From CAYGUK01 sp964352985 (GTDB lineage Bacteria > Pseudomonadota > Gammaproteobacteria > JAHCLG01): 47,709 nt of DNA. Both the position numbers and the translations under genes were made by a program. The stretch is taken from contig CAYGUK010000021.1 in the NCBI GenBank assembly GCA_964352985.1, forward strand, positions 1 through 47,709. The letters run 5' to 3'. Shown in pieces: positions 27,115 to 35,356 of this stretch (position 1 is the stretch's first letter; each line of letters opens with the position of its first letter). The notes under the pieces are model-generated. The model had not been told where the DNA came from. It searched no databases and saw only the letters and a program-made list of their open reading frames with translations.

Positions 27115-28392
27115 TTAATTTTGATTATTTCTGACTTGTGTTTTTTTATAATACAATAAAGCTGCTAATGCACAGATTGATGAAAATATTAAATAAAAAC
27201 CAGGCATATATAAATTGTGTGTGAGGTTTATTAACCAGGTTGCGACAAGTGGCGATGTTCCACCAAAAATTGCAAAGGCCAAGTTGTAGCTAACCGATAT
27301 ACCACTTAAGCGTAAATTTGCGGGAAAATAATCGACTAAGAAAGTTGGCAGTGACACGCTAACACCCGTAAATATTAGGGTTAAAAAGAGTGTGGCAATA
27401 TAGATATTTAGCAAATAGCCTGTATTAAGTAACAAAAACAAGGGGTAAACAATGACGATATCTAAATTAACACAACTCAGCAGAATTTTTTCACTGGAAA
27501 ATTTATCAACTAACATTCCGTAAATGGGCGAGAGCACAACAAACAAGATAAGGTTTATTAAGATGACTGTGAGCGCAGTTGTGTTTTCTATATTTAATGT
27601 ATGATGAAGATATTGATTCATCCAGATATACAATATTTGATATTGAATGCCATAACAGGCAACAATAATAAAACTCAACAATAATTTTACACGATGTTTC
27701 TGTATCAGCGTTTTAATGGGATGCGAAGCGATGAGATTATCACATTTTAATTTTTCAAAAGTATCTGTTTCAGGTAATTTTTTACGTGCAAAAATACCCA
27801 CTATCCCAAATACTGCCCCGAGTAAAAATACAATACGCCAACCAGAACGCAACATAGTTTCATGTGATAAACAACTAATAAAAATTAAGCTCACAATCGT
27901 GCCAAGCAAAATACCTAAGGTAATGGTTAACGGCATAAAGCTTATATAAAAACCACGCTTATTATTATTAGCATGTTCACCAATATAAACAATCGAACTG
28001 GTATACTCACCACCGACAGAGATACCTTGTAATATCCTAAATAGTAACAAGAGAATTGGCGCTAGAATTCCAACTTGATAATAGGTAGGTAATATCGCCA
28101 TTAAAATAGTCGATAAAATCATTAAATTAATTGACACTAATAATGCAGTTTTACGACCTTTTTTATCACCGATAATACCAAAAATAAAAGCCCCTATCGG
28201 TCTTGCTAAAAATCCGATTGCAAAAACTGCAAAGGTTAAAATGAGTGACAGATATTTATTTTCATGAGGGAAAAACAACGTTGCAATGTAATGAGAGAGA
28301 ACACCATATACTAGAAAATTATACCATTCAATGGCATTGCCAATTGCACTGCCAAATAAGATTTTAGGAATAGATAAAGCGTTATCTCCCAT
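27115..28392 (-). CDS. MFS transporter of the metabolite:H+ symporter (MHS) family
   Basis: 425 residues, about 12 membrane helices. The N-terminus SAIGNAIEWYNFLVYGVLSHYIA, then FARPIGAFIFGIIGDKKGRKTALL and RILQGISVGGEYTSSIVYIGEHA, are the hallmarks of the MHS family that contains ProP, KgtP and ShiA. The substrate cannot be read; osmolytes, dicarboxylates and shikimate are all known in the family. A TTG lies just before the ATG; GGAT 8 bases upstream favours the ATG at 28392. The gene follows tolC by about 20 bases. Confidence 0.88.
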   Translation of the reverse strand: MGDNALSIPKILFGSAIGNAIEWYNFLVYGVLSHYIATLFFPHENKYLSLILTFAVFAIGFLARPIGAFIFGIIGDKKGRKTALLVSINLMILSTILMAILPTYYQVGILAPILLLLFRILQGISVGGEYTSSIVYIGEHANNNKRGFYISFMPLTITLGILLGTIVSLIFISCLSHETMLRSGWRIVFLLGAVFGIVGIFARKKLPETDTFEKLKCDNLIASHPIKTLIQKHRVKLLLSFIIVACYGIQYQILYIWMNQYLHHTLNIENTTALTVILINLILFVVLSPIYGMLVDKFSSEKILLSCVNLDIVIVYPLFLLLNTGYLLNIYIATLFLTLIFTGVSVSLPTFLVDYFPANLRLSGISVSYNLAFAIFGGTSPLVATWLINLTHNLYMPGFYLIFSSICALAALLYYKKTQVRNNQN

Positions 28393-28415
28393 CAAGATAA
28401 TCCATGTTTAAGCAA

Positions 28416-30437
28416 TTATGATTTTTTGTTATGTGCAATTGAAGGTGACACATTATTAATCGAACGAACCCAAGGTTTATTTTTTAATAATGTGGGGTTT
28501 AATGATTTTAATACTTTGTTAGCTTGTCTAGCCGAGTTAAATTCGCCATAAATAACTTCATACAAATTTTTATTATGACGCGTAACTGGGTAATAAGTTG
28601 CTTTTTGTGAAAGGTGATGTGATTTTATAAAAATACGCGCATCATGTTCAACCGGTGTTGCTAAAAGTTGAATGGTATAACGTTTCGCTTCACGGGTTAG
28701 TGAATGATTATGCGCGGTAACGTAATGCTCTTTTTTCTCAATTTTTTTATTGTGACTAGTTTGATCATTGTGATTCACTGAGTTATTGTTTTGTGAATTA
28801 TCTTTATCATCATTTGTATTTGTATTATCGTTGCTGTTAGTAGTGTTTTCGTTATTGTCGGTAGTAGTTGTATTAGATGTTTCAGTATCGGTTGTTGAAT
28901 GCACATCTTCTAAATTAGCATTACCACTATCAACATTGTTTTGCACACCCGTTTTTTTAGTATCATTCTTCTCATTATGATCATTAACTTTTTTAGCTTT
29001 TTCTTTCTCTAGATTTTTTTGATGTTCTTCCAGATTATTTTGTGTGGCATCTAATTCAGATTTGCCTGCAAGTTGGTGATAACTTGAATGGGCTGTTTTA
29101 ACACTGATGTAATGTTGGTTGAGCCAAGAATTAATAATTGCTAAATCACTTTCACATAAACGACCCGAATCTGCTTTTAATAATAAAATATTATTAATAA
29201 AGTCATATTGATCACGTGAATATTCTTGTTGCGATTGGGTTAGCGCTTGTTGCGCATTTAACACATCAACAATCGTACGAGTACCCACTTTAAATGCAGC
29301 TTGCTGACCTTTTAACGAAGCACGACGTGAGACAATTGCTTGTTTATCTGCTTGGATTTGGCTGATCCCGCTGATAATACTATTGTAAGTTTGACGTGTT
29401 TGACTCACTACACTGCGATGAGTAATTTCCATATTGGTCACCGCTTCTAAATATTGATAGCGAGCTTGGCGTGTTAAAGATGTAATCGCGCCACCTTGAT
29501 AAATAGGAATGTTTAATAATAATTGGCCTTGTTCTGTGCGATTCCCTTGACCTGTAAATTCCACAGTTGGGCTATGAGAATTTAGATAGCTCACAGTACC
29601 TGTAGCCGTTAAGGTAGGTAAGTGACCGGCAAATTGCACTTGAATGTTTTCTTTTTGTGATAAAGCAGTATAACGAGCTGATAAAATTTGATAATTATAT
29701 TGTTCAGCATTTTGCACCCACGCAGATTCGCGTGCAGGTTGCGGGCTACGTAATGGAATTTGATGACTTAGAGGCGCAAGATGTGTGTAAAGAACGCCAG
29801 TAATTTCTCTTAATGCTTCACGAGAATTTTTTAAATCATTTCGTGCGGCAATTACTTGAGCGACAACGGAGTCATAACCTGCCCTTGAATCGTAAACAGA
29901 GGTGATGGCATCAAGACCCACTTTAAAACGTTGTTGCGTTTGTTCCAATTGTTGCTCGTTAAAACGTTTTTCAGCCAAGATAAATCGTAAATTATCTTGA
30001 GCTTGTAAAACATTAAAATAGGCGCGGGCAACACGTAACATTAAATCTTGTTTAGCAAATAATAAATTCGCATAAGAAGCTTTTACCGCATTTTTAGCAA
30101 CGGCAATGCCTTTCCAGTTTGCCCAGTTAAAAATAGGTTGGCTTAAACTTAAATCATAACCATGAGAATTAAATGATTGCGAAAATGTGCCAGGCATGAG
30201 ATGACGAGGTGTCACCCGGGTATGAGTATCGTTAAGTTGAAGAACGGCCGTTAATAAATTTGCCGCAATGCTTTGTGGGAGTAATTCCCGATTATCCATA
30301 AACGATGCAATTGAATTGTGATAAGTGGGATCACTCGTCATCGCTTGACGATAAACTTGAACTAAGTTTGCACTAACACTTATTTGACTAAGCAAAAATA
30401 TTAATAAGCTGCTTGCGATTAAGGAACTTTTTTTCAT
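28416..30437 (-). CDS. tolC: TolC-family outer-membrane channel fused to a C-terminal SPOR domain
   Basis: 673 residues (an ATG three codons upstream is less likely because AGGG would then be only 2 bases away). After a signal peptide (MKKSSLIASSLLIFLLSQISVSA), the first about 460 residues are a complete TolC/OEP protein with two repeats (LSQPIFNWANWKGIAVAKNA; NIPIYQGGAITSLTRQARYQ; FKVGTRTIVDVLNAQQAL). A linker of about 125 residues, very rich in Asn, Asp, Thr and Lys, follows. The last about 88 residues match a SPOR domain (RYTIQLLATP, LYEVIYGEFNSARQANKVL, PWVRSI), which binds peptidoglycan lacking stem peptides. TolC proteins usually end after the channel, so this tether is unusual. It is adjacent to pcm. 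Confidence 0.88.
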   Translation of the reverse strand: MKKSSLIASSLLIFLLSQISVSANLVQVYRQAMTSDPTYHNSIASFMDNRELLPQSIAANLLTAVLQLNDTHTRVTPRHLMPGTFSQSFNSHGYDLSLSQPIFNWANWKGIAVAKNAVKASYANLLFAKQDLMLRVARAYFNVLQAQDNLRFILAEKRFNEQQLEQTQQRFKVGLDAITSVYDSRAGYDSVVAQVIAARNDLKNSREALREITGVLYTHLAPLSHQIPLRSPQPARESAWVQNAEQYNYQILSARYTALSQKENIQVQFAGHLPTLTATGTVSYLNSHSPTVEFTGQGNRTEQGQLLLNIPIYQGGAITSLTRQARYQYLEAVTNMEITHRSVVSQTRQTYNSIISGISQIQADKQAIVSRRASLKGQQAAFKVGTRTIVDVLNAQQALTQSQQEYSRDQYDFINNILLLKADSGRLCESDLAIINSWLNQHYISVKTAHSSYHQLAGKSELDATQNNLEEHQKNLEKEKAKKVNDHNEKNDTKKTGVQNNVDSGNANLEDVHSTTDTETSNTTTTDNNENTTNSNDNTNTNDDKDNSQNNNSVNHNDQTSHNKKIEKKEHYVTAHNHSLTREAKRYTIQLLATPVEHDARIFIKSHHLSQKATYYPVTRHNKNLYEVIYGEFNSARQANKVLKSLNPTLLKNKPWVRSINNVSPSIAHNKKS

Positions 30438-30465
30438 ATATCTCATTACCCTAATTAGGTCGAAA

Positions 30466-31119
30466 TTAAAATTTAAATTTCGTTGTTGTCTCTGAATTTA
30501 ATAATGCCGGTGTCATTGTTTCAAATAAACTGGTTATTGCCCACTCGTGGCGTTCAGTTCTCGTAATAATATTTGCAGTCATAACATGACCAGTACCTAA
30601 AATACAAAATAATCTACCGCCGATTTTTAAATCTTCTTTAAATTTTTCAGGAAGTGTCGGTAATGATCCGGTGATAGCAATAACATCATAAGGTCCTTGC
30701 TCTGACCAACTGTTTGCGGCATCGGCTGTAATAAGTGTGACGTTTTGAGTGGTATAACGATTTAGTAATATTGATGCTTCATTCGTAAAATCCGCAACGA
30801 TATCGACACTAAATACATGTTCTACCAATTTAGAAAATAATGCCGTCGTGTAACCACTGCCCGTTCCTACTTCTAAAACGATATCTGATTTTTTAATATT
30901 TAATTCTTGTAACATGCGAGCTTCTTCTTTCGGTGCTAGCATTTGTTGGCCATGACCTAATGGAATAAACGTATCACTAAAAGCAAGGTCGCGATATCGC
31001 ACAGGGACAAATGCTTCACGTGGCGTATTAGTGATGGTCGTTAAAATATCTTCATTTAAAACATTCCACGTGTGAATTTGTTGTTTGATCATATTTGTTC
31101 TTGCTTGTTCAATATCCAT
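30466..31119 (-). CDS. pcm: Protein-L-isoaspartate O-methyltransferase
   Basis: 217 residues. It methylates L-isoaspartyl residues in damaged proteins using S-adenosylmethionine, allowing repair. Features are MIKQQIHTWNVLNEDIL, PREAFVPVRYRDLAFSDTFIPLGHGQQM with the family LGHGQQM-type substrate loop, and the SAM-binding motif VLEVGTGSGYTTA (residues 81-93). The gene heads the minus-strand gene run and is 28 bases from tolC, an arrangement I recall from other Legionellales. It is divergent from thiC. Confidence 0.92.
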   Translation of the reverse strand: MDIEQARTNMIKQQIHTWNVLNEDILTTITNTPREAFVPVRYRDLAFSDTFIPLGHGQQMLAPKEEARMLQELNIKKSDIVLEVGTGSGYTTALFSKLVEHVFSVDIVADFTNEASILLNRYTTQNVTLITADAANSWSEQGPYDVIAITGSLPTLPEKFKEDLKIGGRLFCILGTGHVMTANIITRTERHEWAITSLFETMTPALLNSETTTKFKF

Positions 31120-31159
31120 TTAAAAATCCTAATCTTTAATCAGTTGCTTGAAAGCAATA

Positions 31160-31189
31160 ATTGTACCTTATCTATATCCTAGATGCGAA
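31160..31189 (-). promoter_or_regulatory. Possible promoter of the pcm-tolC gene run
   Basis: Read on the minus strand, TTCGCA (31184-31189) and TACAAT (31160-31165) are 18 bases apart, about 40 bases before the pcm ATG. The -35 is poor. The site lies back to back with the thiC promoter. Confidence 0.35.
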
Positions 31190-31196
31190 GCATCAC

Positions 31197-31225
31197 TTGA
31201 CAGTTTGTTCGGAAGCGCTTACGTT
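31197..31225 (+). promoter_or_regulatory. Promoter of thiC
   Basis: A perfect -35 TTGACA (31197-31202) is followed after 17 bases by TACGTT (31220-31225). The expected start near 31232 coincides with the first base of the TPP riboswitch, which supports the assignment. Confidence 0.65.
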
Positions 31226-31232
31226 ATGCTAC

Positions 31233-31319
31233 TTGTCTGGGGTGTCTTTAATAATAAAATTAAAGGCTGAGATTATACCCACAAAACTTGATCAGGGTAA
31301 TGCCTGCGCATGGAGACAA
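31233..31319 (+). promoter_or_regulatory. TPP (THI-box) riboswitch
   Basis: The outer stem P1 pairs TTGTCT (31233-31238) with AGACAA (31314-31319). The conserved pyrimidine-sensing motif GGCTGAGA is at 31265-31272 and the pyrophosphate-sensing motif CTTGATCAGGGTAATGCC starts at 31287, followed by TGCGCATGGA. This is a close match to the thiamine pyrophosphate aptamer. It lies 82 bases before the thiC ATG. No terminator hairpin with a T-run is seen between them, so control is probably at translation by masking the AAAGGA ribosome binding site. Confidence 0.95.
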
Positions 31320-31401
31320 TAGCAAATTTTAAATAATTTCACTTTTCCATAATTGCTTATTGTGTATGTCCAAAAAGTTTTGTGAACGAAAGGATTTTGC
31401 A

Positions 31402-33099
31402 ATGAGTGAAAAACAAACGATCACAACAGGCCCAATTCCGGGGTCTAAAAAAATATATGTTGACGGTGTGCCGATGCGTGAGGTTGCGCTTGATGATCCG
31501 GCGTATCCTACTTTTACGATTTATGATACCTCCGGTCCTTATACCGATCCTAATCAGCATATCGATATTCAACAAGGTCTCAAACCTTTGCGTCAACCAT
31601 GGATTGAAGATCGCAACGATACACAACAATTAGAAAATTTTAGTTCGACTTTTACACGCTCTCAACATTGTCATCTTCATCAATTTCCTAATTTAAAAAA
31701 ACCGCGAGTTGCCAAACCCGGTCAATGCGTGACACAAATGCATTATGCTAAGAAAGGTATTATCACTAAAGAAATGGAATTTATAGCCATTCGAGAAAAT
31801 GGTGAAAGACAAAAATTAAAAGCCAGTGGATCGATTCACCCAAAATTACAACAAAATTTATTACCAGAAGTGATCACACCTGAATTTGTGCGCCAAGAAG
31901 TTGCCAGTGGTCGTGCGATTATTCCGAATAACATTAATCATCCTGAAACTGAACCGATGATTATTGGTAGTCAATTTTTAGTGAAAGTAAATGCGAATAT
32001 TGGTAATTCTGCCGTTTCTTCTAGCATTGAAGAAGAAATTGAAAAAATGATATGGGCTGTGCGTCTTGGTGCGGATACCGTGATGGATTTATCCACAGGA
32101 AAAAATATTCATCAAACTCGCGAATGGATTATTCGAAATTCACCCGTACCCATAGGGACCGTCGTGTTATATCAAGCGCTCGAAAAAGTAGAAGGTGTTG
32201 CAGAAGAATTAACATGGGATCTTTTTCGTGACACGCTAATCGAACAAGCTGAACAAGGCGTCGATTATTTTACCTTACATGCAGGCGTGTTATTACGTTA
32301 TGTAAAATTAGCAGAGCATCGGGTGACTGGGATTGTTTCTCGTGGTGGATCAATCATGGCAAAATGGTGCATGGCGCATCATCAAGAAAATTTTATTTAT
32401 ACTCATTTTAAAGAAGTTTGCGAAATTATGCGCGCTTATGATGTGGCGCATTCGTTAGGTGATGGTTTGCGACCAGGTTGTGTTGCTGATGCTAATGATC
32501 AAGCACAGTTTGCTGAATTAAATACTCTCGGTGAGTTAACTAAAATTGCTTGGGATCAAGATGTTCAAGTTATGATAGAAGGCCCAGGTCATGTGCCCTT
32601 ACATTTAGTAAAAGAAAATGTCGATAAACAATTGCAAGCTTGTTTTGCCGCACCTTTTTATACTTTGGGACCATTAGTCACTGATATTGCACCGGGCTAT
32701 GATCACATTACTTCAGGCATTGGTGCAACAAATATTGGTTGGCATGGCACCTCTCTTTTGTGTTATGTCACGCCTAAAGAACATCTCGGTTTGCCTGATA
32801 AAGATGATGTAAAAAATGGTGTGATCACTTATAAAATTGCAGCACATGCGAGTGATTTAGCCAAAGGTAATAAAAATGCGTATTGGCATGATTACTTAAT
32901 TTCACGGGCTCGATTTGATTTTCGTTGGAACGATCAATTTCATTTGAGCTTAGATCCAGAAACCGCCATGCGATATCATGATGAAACAATGCCGAAAGAA
33001 GCACATAAACACGCCCAGTTTTGTTCGATGTGTGGTCCCAAATTTTGCTCAATGAAAATTAGTCACGAAATTCGTGAACTTGCAGTGCAAGATAATTAA
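31402..33099 (+). CDS. thiC: Phosphomethylpyrimidine synthase ThiC
   Basis: 565 residues. This radical-SAM enzyme converts aminoimidazole ribotide to the hydroxymethylpyrimidine phosphate of thiamin, releasing 5'-deoxyadenosine. Typical segments are SKKIYVDGVPMREVAL, PRVAKPGQCVTQMHYAKKGIIT, SLGDGLRPGCVADANDQAQF and the C-terminal [4Fe-4S] motif CSMCGPKFC (Cys541, 544, 549). The frame extends to 31360, but AAAGGA stands 8 bases before the ATG at 31402. It is preceded by a TPP riboswitch. No other thiamin gene is in the window. Confidence 0.96.
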   Translation: MSEKQTITTGPIPGSKKIYVDGVPMREVALDDPAYPTFTIYDTSGPYTDPNQHIDIQQGLKPLRQPWIEDRNDTQQLENFSSTFTRSQHCHLHQFPNLKKPRVAKPGQCVTQMHYAKKGIITKEMEFIAIRENGERQKLKASGSIHPKLQQNLLPEVITPEFVRQEVASGRAIIPNNINHPETEPMIIGSQFLVKVNANIGNSAVSSSIEEEIEKMIWAVRLGADTVMDLSTGKNIHQTREWIIRNSPVPIGTVVLYQALEKVEGVAEELTWDLFRDTLIEQAEQGVDYFTLHAGVLLRYVKLAEHRVTGIVSRGGSIMAKWCMAHHQENFIYTHFKEVCEIMRAYDVAHSLGDGLRPGCVADANDQAQFAELNTLGELTKIAWDQDVQVMIEGPGHVPLHLVKENVDKQLQACFAAPFYTLGPLVTDIAPGYDHITSGIGATNIGWHGTSLLCYVTPKEHLGLPDKDDVKNGVITYKIAAHASDLAKGNKNAYWHDYLISRARFDFRWNDQFHLSLDPETAMRYHDETMPKEAHKHAQFCSMCGPKFCSMKISHEIRELAVQDN

Positions 33100-33440
33100 T
33101 TATTGTCAGTGATATTTGTTATTGGTAAAACACAGGTTTTCGATTGAAATTATCGAGACGTGTTTTACCAATAAAATTCCTGCAGGTGATAATAACCTTG
33201 ATTTTTAGGGCTATAAATACAGTATTTTTTTTTACCATGCTAATAATTCCAATAAAACACAAAGCTTAAATAAATGAATGTATATTAATTCATGCAACAG
33301 CACCGGATTTTTCTTTGATTTAATTCCCACATAATTATTGGCATAGCATTTGACTTTTTTAAATGCTAATTTTGCTCTTTCGAGATAAATAAATTCTTTA
33401 ATAACGAAAAAATAAATTTTAATAAAAATAGGAATTATCA
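33100..33440. other. Intergenic stretch after thiC, 341 bases
   Basis: It contains the large inverted repeat at 33119-33174. The rest is AT-rich without a supported gene; a 69-codon minus-strand frame at 33232-33441 has no ribosome binding site and no recognisable sequence. Confidence 0.5.
33119..33174. repeat. 15-bp perfect inverted repeat downstream of thiC
   Basis: TTATTGGTAAAACAC (33119-33133) pairs perfectly with 33160-33174. The 26-base interior itself contains TCGAT and ATCGA, which can pair to extend the hairpin. Its place just after thiC suggests a transcription end or an mRNA-stabilising stem, but there is no T-run on either side, so it is not a standard intrinsic terminator. Confidence 0.7.
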
Positions 33441-34490
33441 ATGCCTGATCAAATAAGCTTTCATTCTGGAAGTGCTACAACAAAAATTATGTCGACTTTT
33501 ATTCTTAGTCTTGTTAGTCATAGTGTTCTGCCAATTTTTGCAGCTGAACTTGAAAAAATTTCCACCAAAGGATGCGAAACTTTTGGATCTGCTATAGGTT
33601 ATGGAATGAAATCTTTTTTACCTAATGCAAAGGTTTTATTTTTTTTGGGTACCAGGCATGATAATGAACAACCCGTAAAAGAATGTATTGAAGCTCTGGT
33701 TAGAGATAAACCGCATCAAATATTTTTAGAATTAGGGGTGAGTGGTCAATCTTCAAGTTGTTCAGAAATGAGTAATCAATTACTAGAAGATAAACACGGG
33801 CGAAAATGTGTCGGTTGGAATTCACCAGGACATGCCGAAGAGCGAGTCTATCAACTGAAAAAGACAATATCTTTTTCAGTATTAAAATTTATTAATGAGG
33901 GTTTACAATATTATAAAAAAGCATTAGAAAACAAAGGCTATTCAGAAGCTCAAATTGTAGAACAAAAATCACAGAACGAATTGTTCGATAAAGTTATGGA
34001 TGAATTGATTAGCAATTTTAATTTGCAATTAAAAGCTATTCCTAAAACAATAAGAGATAAGATTAAAGACAATAATTATCAATTAAAACTCTTTTCCGCG
34101 AGTGAAGAAAAATATTGGATGCTAAATTTACATCTTAAAGAATTTAGGAAAATTAGAAAGAAACGAATGAAGAATCAAAAATCACCGACAGATATTATTT
34201 ATGAATTAATGGCGAAAAAAATTCAAGATAACACATTAGCAAAACATGCGGCTGATTACGAAAAACAACAGATAAAGAGTATAGAGACACAACAAACCTC
34301 AATGGTTAATACATTAAGTCACTATGCAAGGAGAGGAATGAACTTTGTTGTTGGTGGTATGGCGCATTTTTTTAAACCCGAAGAAACAAATACGCTAAGA
34401 ACATCGGTTACTAACAATACACGAGTTGAAGTTGAACAGCTTTGTCATACTGACGATACTCAGTGTGTTGTCTTAAAACAAATGGTTTAA
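33441..34490 (+). CDS. Secreted TraB/GumN-like protein (putative)
   Basis: 349 residues. A hydrophobic N-terminal segment (about 15-34, IMSTFILSLVSHSVLPIFAA) looks like a signal peptide. The next part, KVLFFLGTRHDN followed by LVRDKPHQIFLELG, matches the TraB/GumN (Tiki-like) pattern GTxH plus a conserved Glu (His73, Glu97), and a C-terminal FVVGGMAHF (His309) fits the final GxxH of that fold. Relatives include metal-dependent proteases and proteins of unknown function. The middle, about 140-290, is Lys-rich and helical and unlike the family. AGGA lies 8 bases before the ATG. It ends at a clear terminator. Confidence 0.55.
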   Translation: MPDQISFHSGSATTKIMSTFILSLVSHSVLPIFAAELEKISTKGCETFGSAIGYGMKSFLPNAKVLFFLGTRHDNEQPVKECIEALVRDKPHQIFLELGVSGQSSSCSEMSNQLLEDKHGRKCVGWNSPGHAEERVYQLKKTISFSVLKFINEGLQYYKKALENKGYSEAQIVEQKSQNELFDKVMDELISNFNLQLKAIPKTIRDKIKDNNYQLKLFSASEEKYWMLNLHLKEFRKIRKKRMKNQKSPTDIIYELMAKKIQDNTLAKHAADYEKQQIKSIETQQTSMVNTLSHYARRGMNFVVGGMAHFFKPEETNTLRTSVTNNTRVEVEQLCHTDDTQCVVLKQMV

Positions 34491-34529
34491 TTGTCTTTAA
34501 TAAGATTATTTGTTGCAATTTTTTGATAT

Positions 34530-34565
34530 AAAGCTGGCTATAAATCTTTTTCCAGCTTTTTTTCT
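34530..34565 (+). terminator. Rho-independent terminator
   Basis: AAAGCTGG (34530-34537) pairs with CCAGCTTT (34552-34559), loop of 14 bases, followed directly by a T-run. It is 40 bases after the stop of the TraB/GumN-like gene. Confidence 0.8.
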
Positions 34566-34715
34566 TATGTTTTTTCTGCTGATTAAATTACTAGAGAATT
34601 AATTTTAAATTAATATAGGATGAAATCCTGCGTAGAGAAAAATCACGTGTTTGTTTTTTTCTATGGTATGCTCCTGGCTAATTAAACTAGTTGTAAAAAA
34701 TTTGGGAGCACAAAT

Positions 34716-35297
34716 TTGAACGTTAAAATAATCGCACAAGAAAATTGTTATCAAGGGTTTTTTTCTTTAACAAAACTGACTTTATCTTATGAATTATTTA
34801 AAGGCGGATTTTGTCAGCCAGTTTCCCGCGAATGTTTACAACATCGAGGCGCTGTTGGCATTTTACCTTATGATCCCGTGTTACAAAAAATTGTACTCGT
34901 CGAACAATTTAGAATTGGTGTCGTCAATAGTGAAAGACAACCTTGGTTGATGGAATTAGTGGCAGGCTTAATCGAAGAAAATGAAACCAATGAAAATGTG
35001 GCTAAACGTGAAGCGGAAGAAGAAGCGGGTTTGGCCGTTGCTGAAATTGTGCCTATTTGTGATTATTGGACATCGCCAGGCTGTTCAACAGAAAGAATTT
35101 GGCTTTTTTGTGGAAAAGTTGATTCGACACTTGCTAAAGATTACGCGGGACTTGCAAGTGAAGGTGAAGATATTAAAGTTCATGTTTTAGATGTTGGTGA
35201 CGTGTTAACTTTACTAAATGAAAATTATTTTAAAAATGCGCCGACCATTATTGCATTACAATGGTTTCATGCACATCATTCGATAATTTTTCAATAG
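34716..35297 (+). CDS. nudF: Nudix hydrolase, ADP-ribose pyrophosphatase type
   Basis: 193 residues. The Nudix box is perfect: G at 84, E at 90, then REAEEEAGL ending at 106. The preceding RGAVGILPYDPVLQKIVLVEQFRIGV and ELVAGLIE, and the following CDYWTSPGCSTERIWLFCG, match the ADP-ribose pyrophosphatase NudF group, which cleaves ADP-ribose to AMP and ribose-5-phosphate. The start is TTG with GGGAG 8 bases upstream; no other start fits. The gene is 60 bases ahead of the outer-membrane protein gene but that one has its own promoter. Confidence 0.92.
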   Translation: MNVKIIAQENCYQGFFSLTKLTLSYELFKGGFCQPVSRECLQHRGAVGILPYDPVLQKIVLVEQFRIGVVNSERQPWLMELVAGLIEENETNENVAKREAEEEAGLAVAEIVPICDYWTSPGCSTERIWLFCGKVDSTLAKDYAGLASEGEDIKVHVLDVGDVLTLLNENYFKNAPTIIALQWFHAHHSIIFQ

Positions 35298-35326
35298 TTG
35301 CGTATTGTAAGCGAGGTCGCTAAACT
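35298..35326 (+). promoter_or_regulatory. Promoter of the outer-membrane protein gene
   Basis: TTGCGT (35298-35303) and TAAACT (35321-35326) with a spacing of 17 bases, 30 bases before the ATG at 35357. Confidence 0.6.
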
Positions 35327-35356
35327 ATCGGTGTTAGGGATTTTGTGGAGGGAATC

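Noticed and set aside
33232..33441. 69-codon minus-strand frame upstream of the TraB/GumN-like gene
   Set aside because: No ribosome binding site, no recognisable sequence, AT-rich composition that gives open frames by chance.
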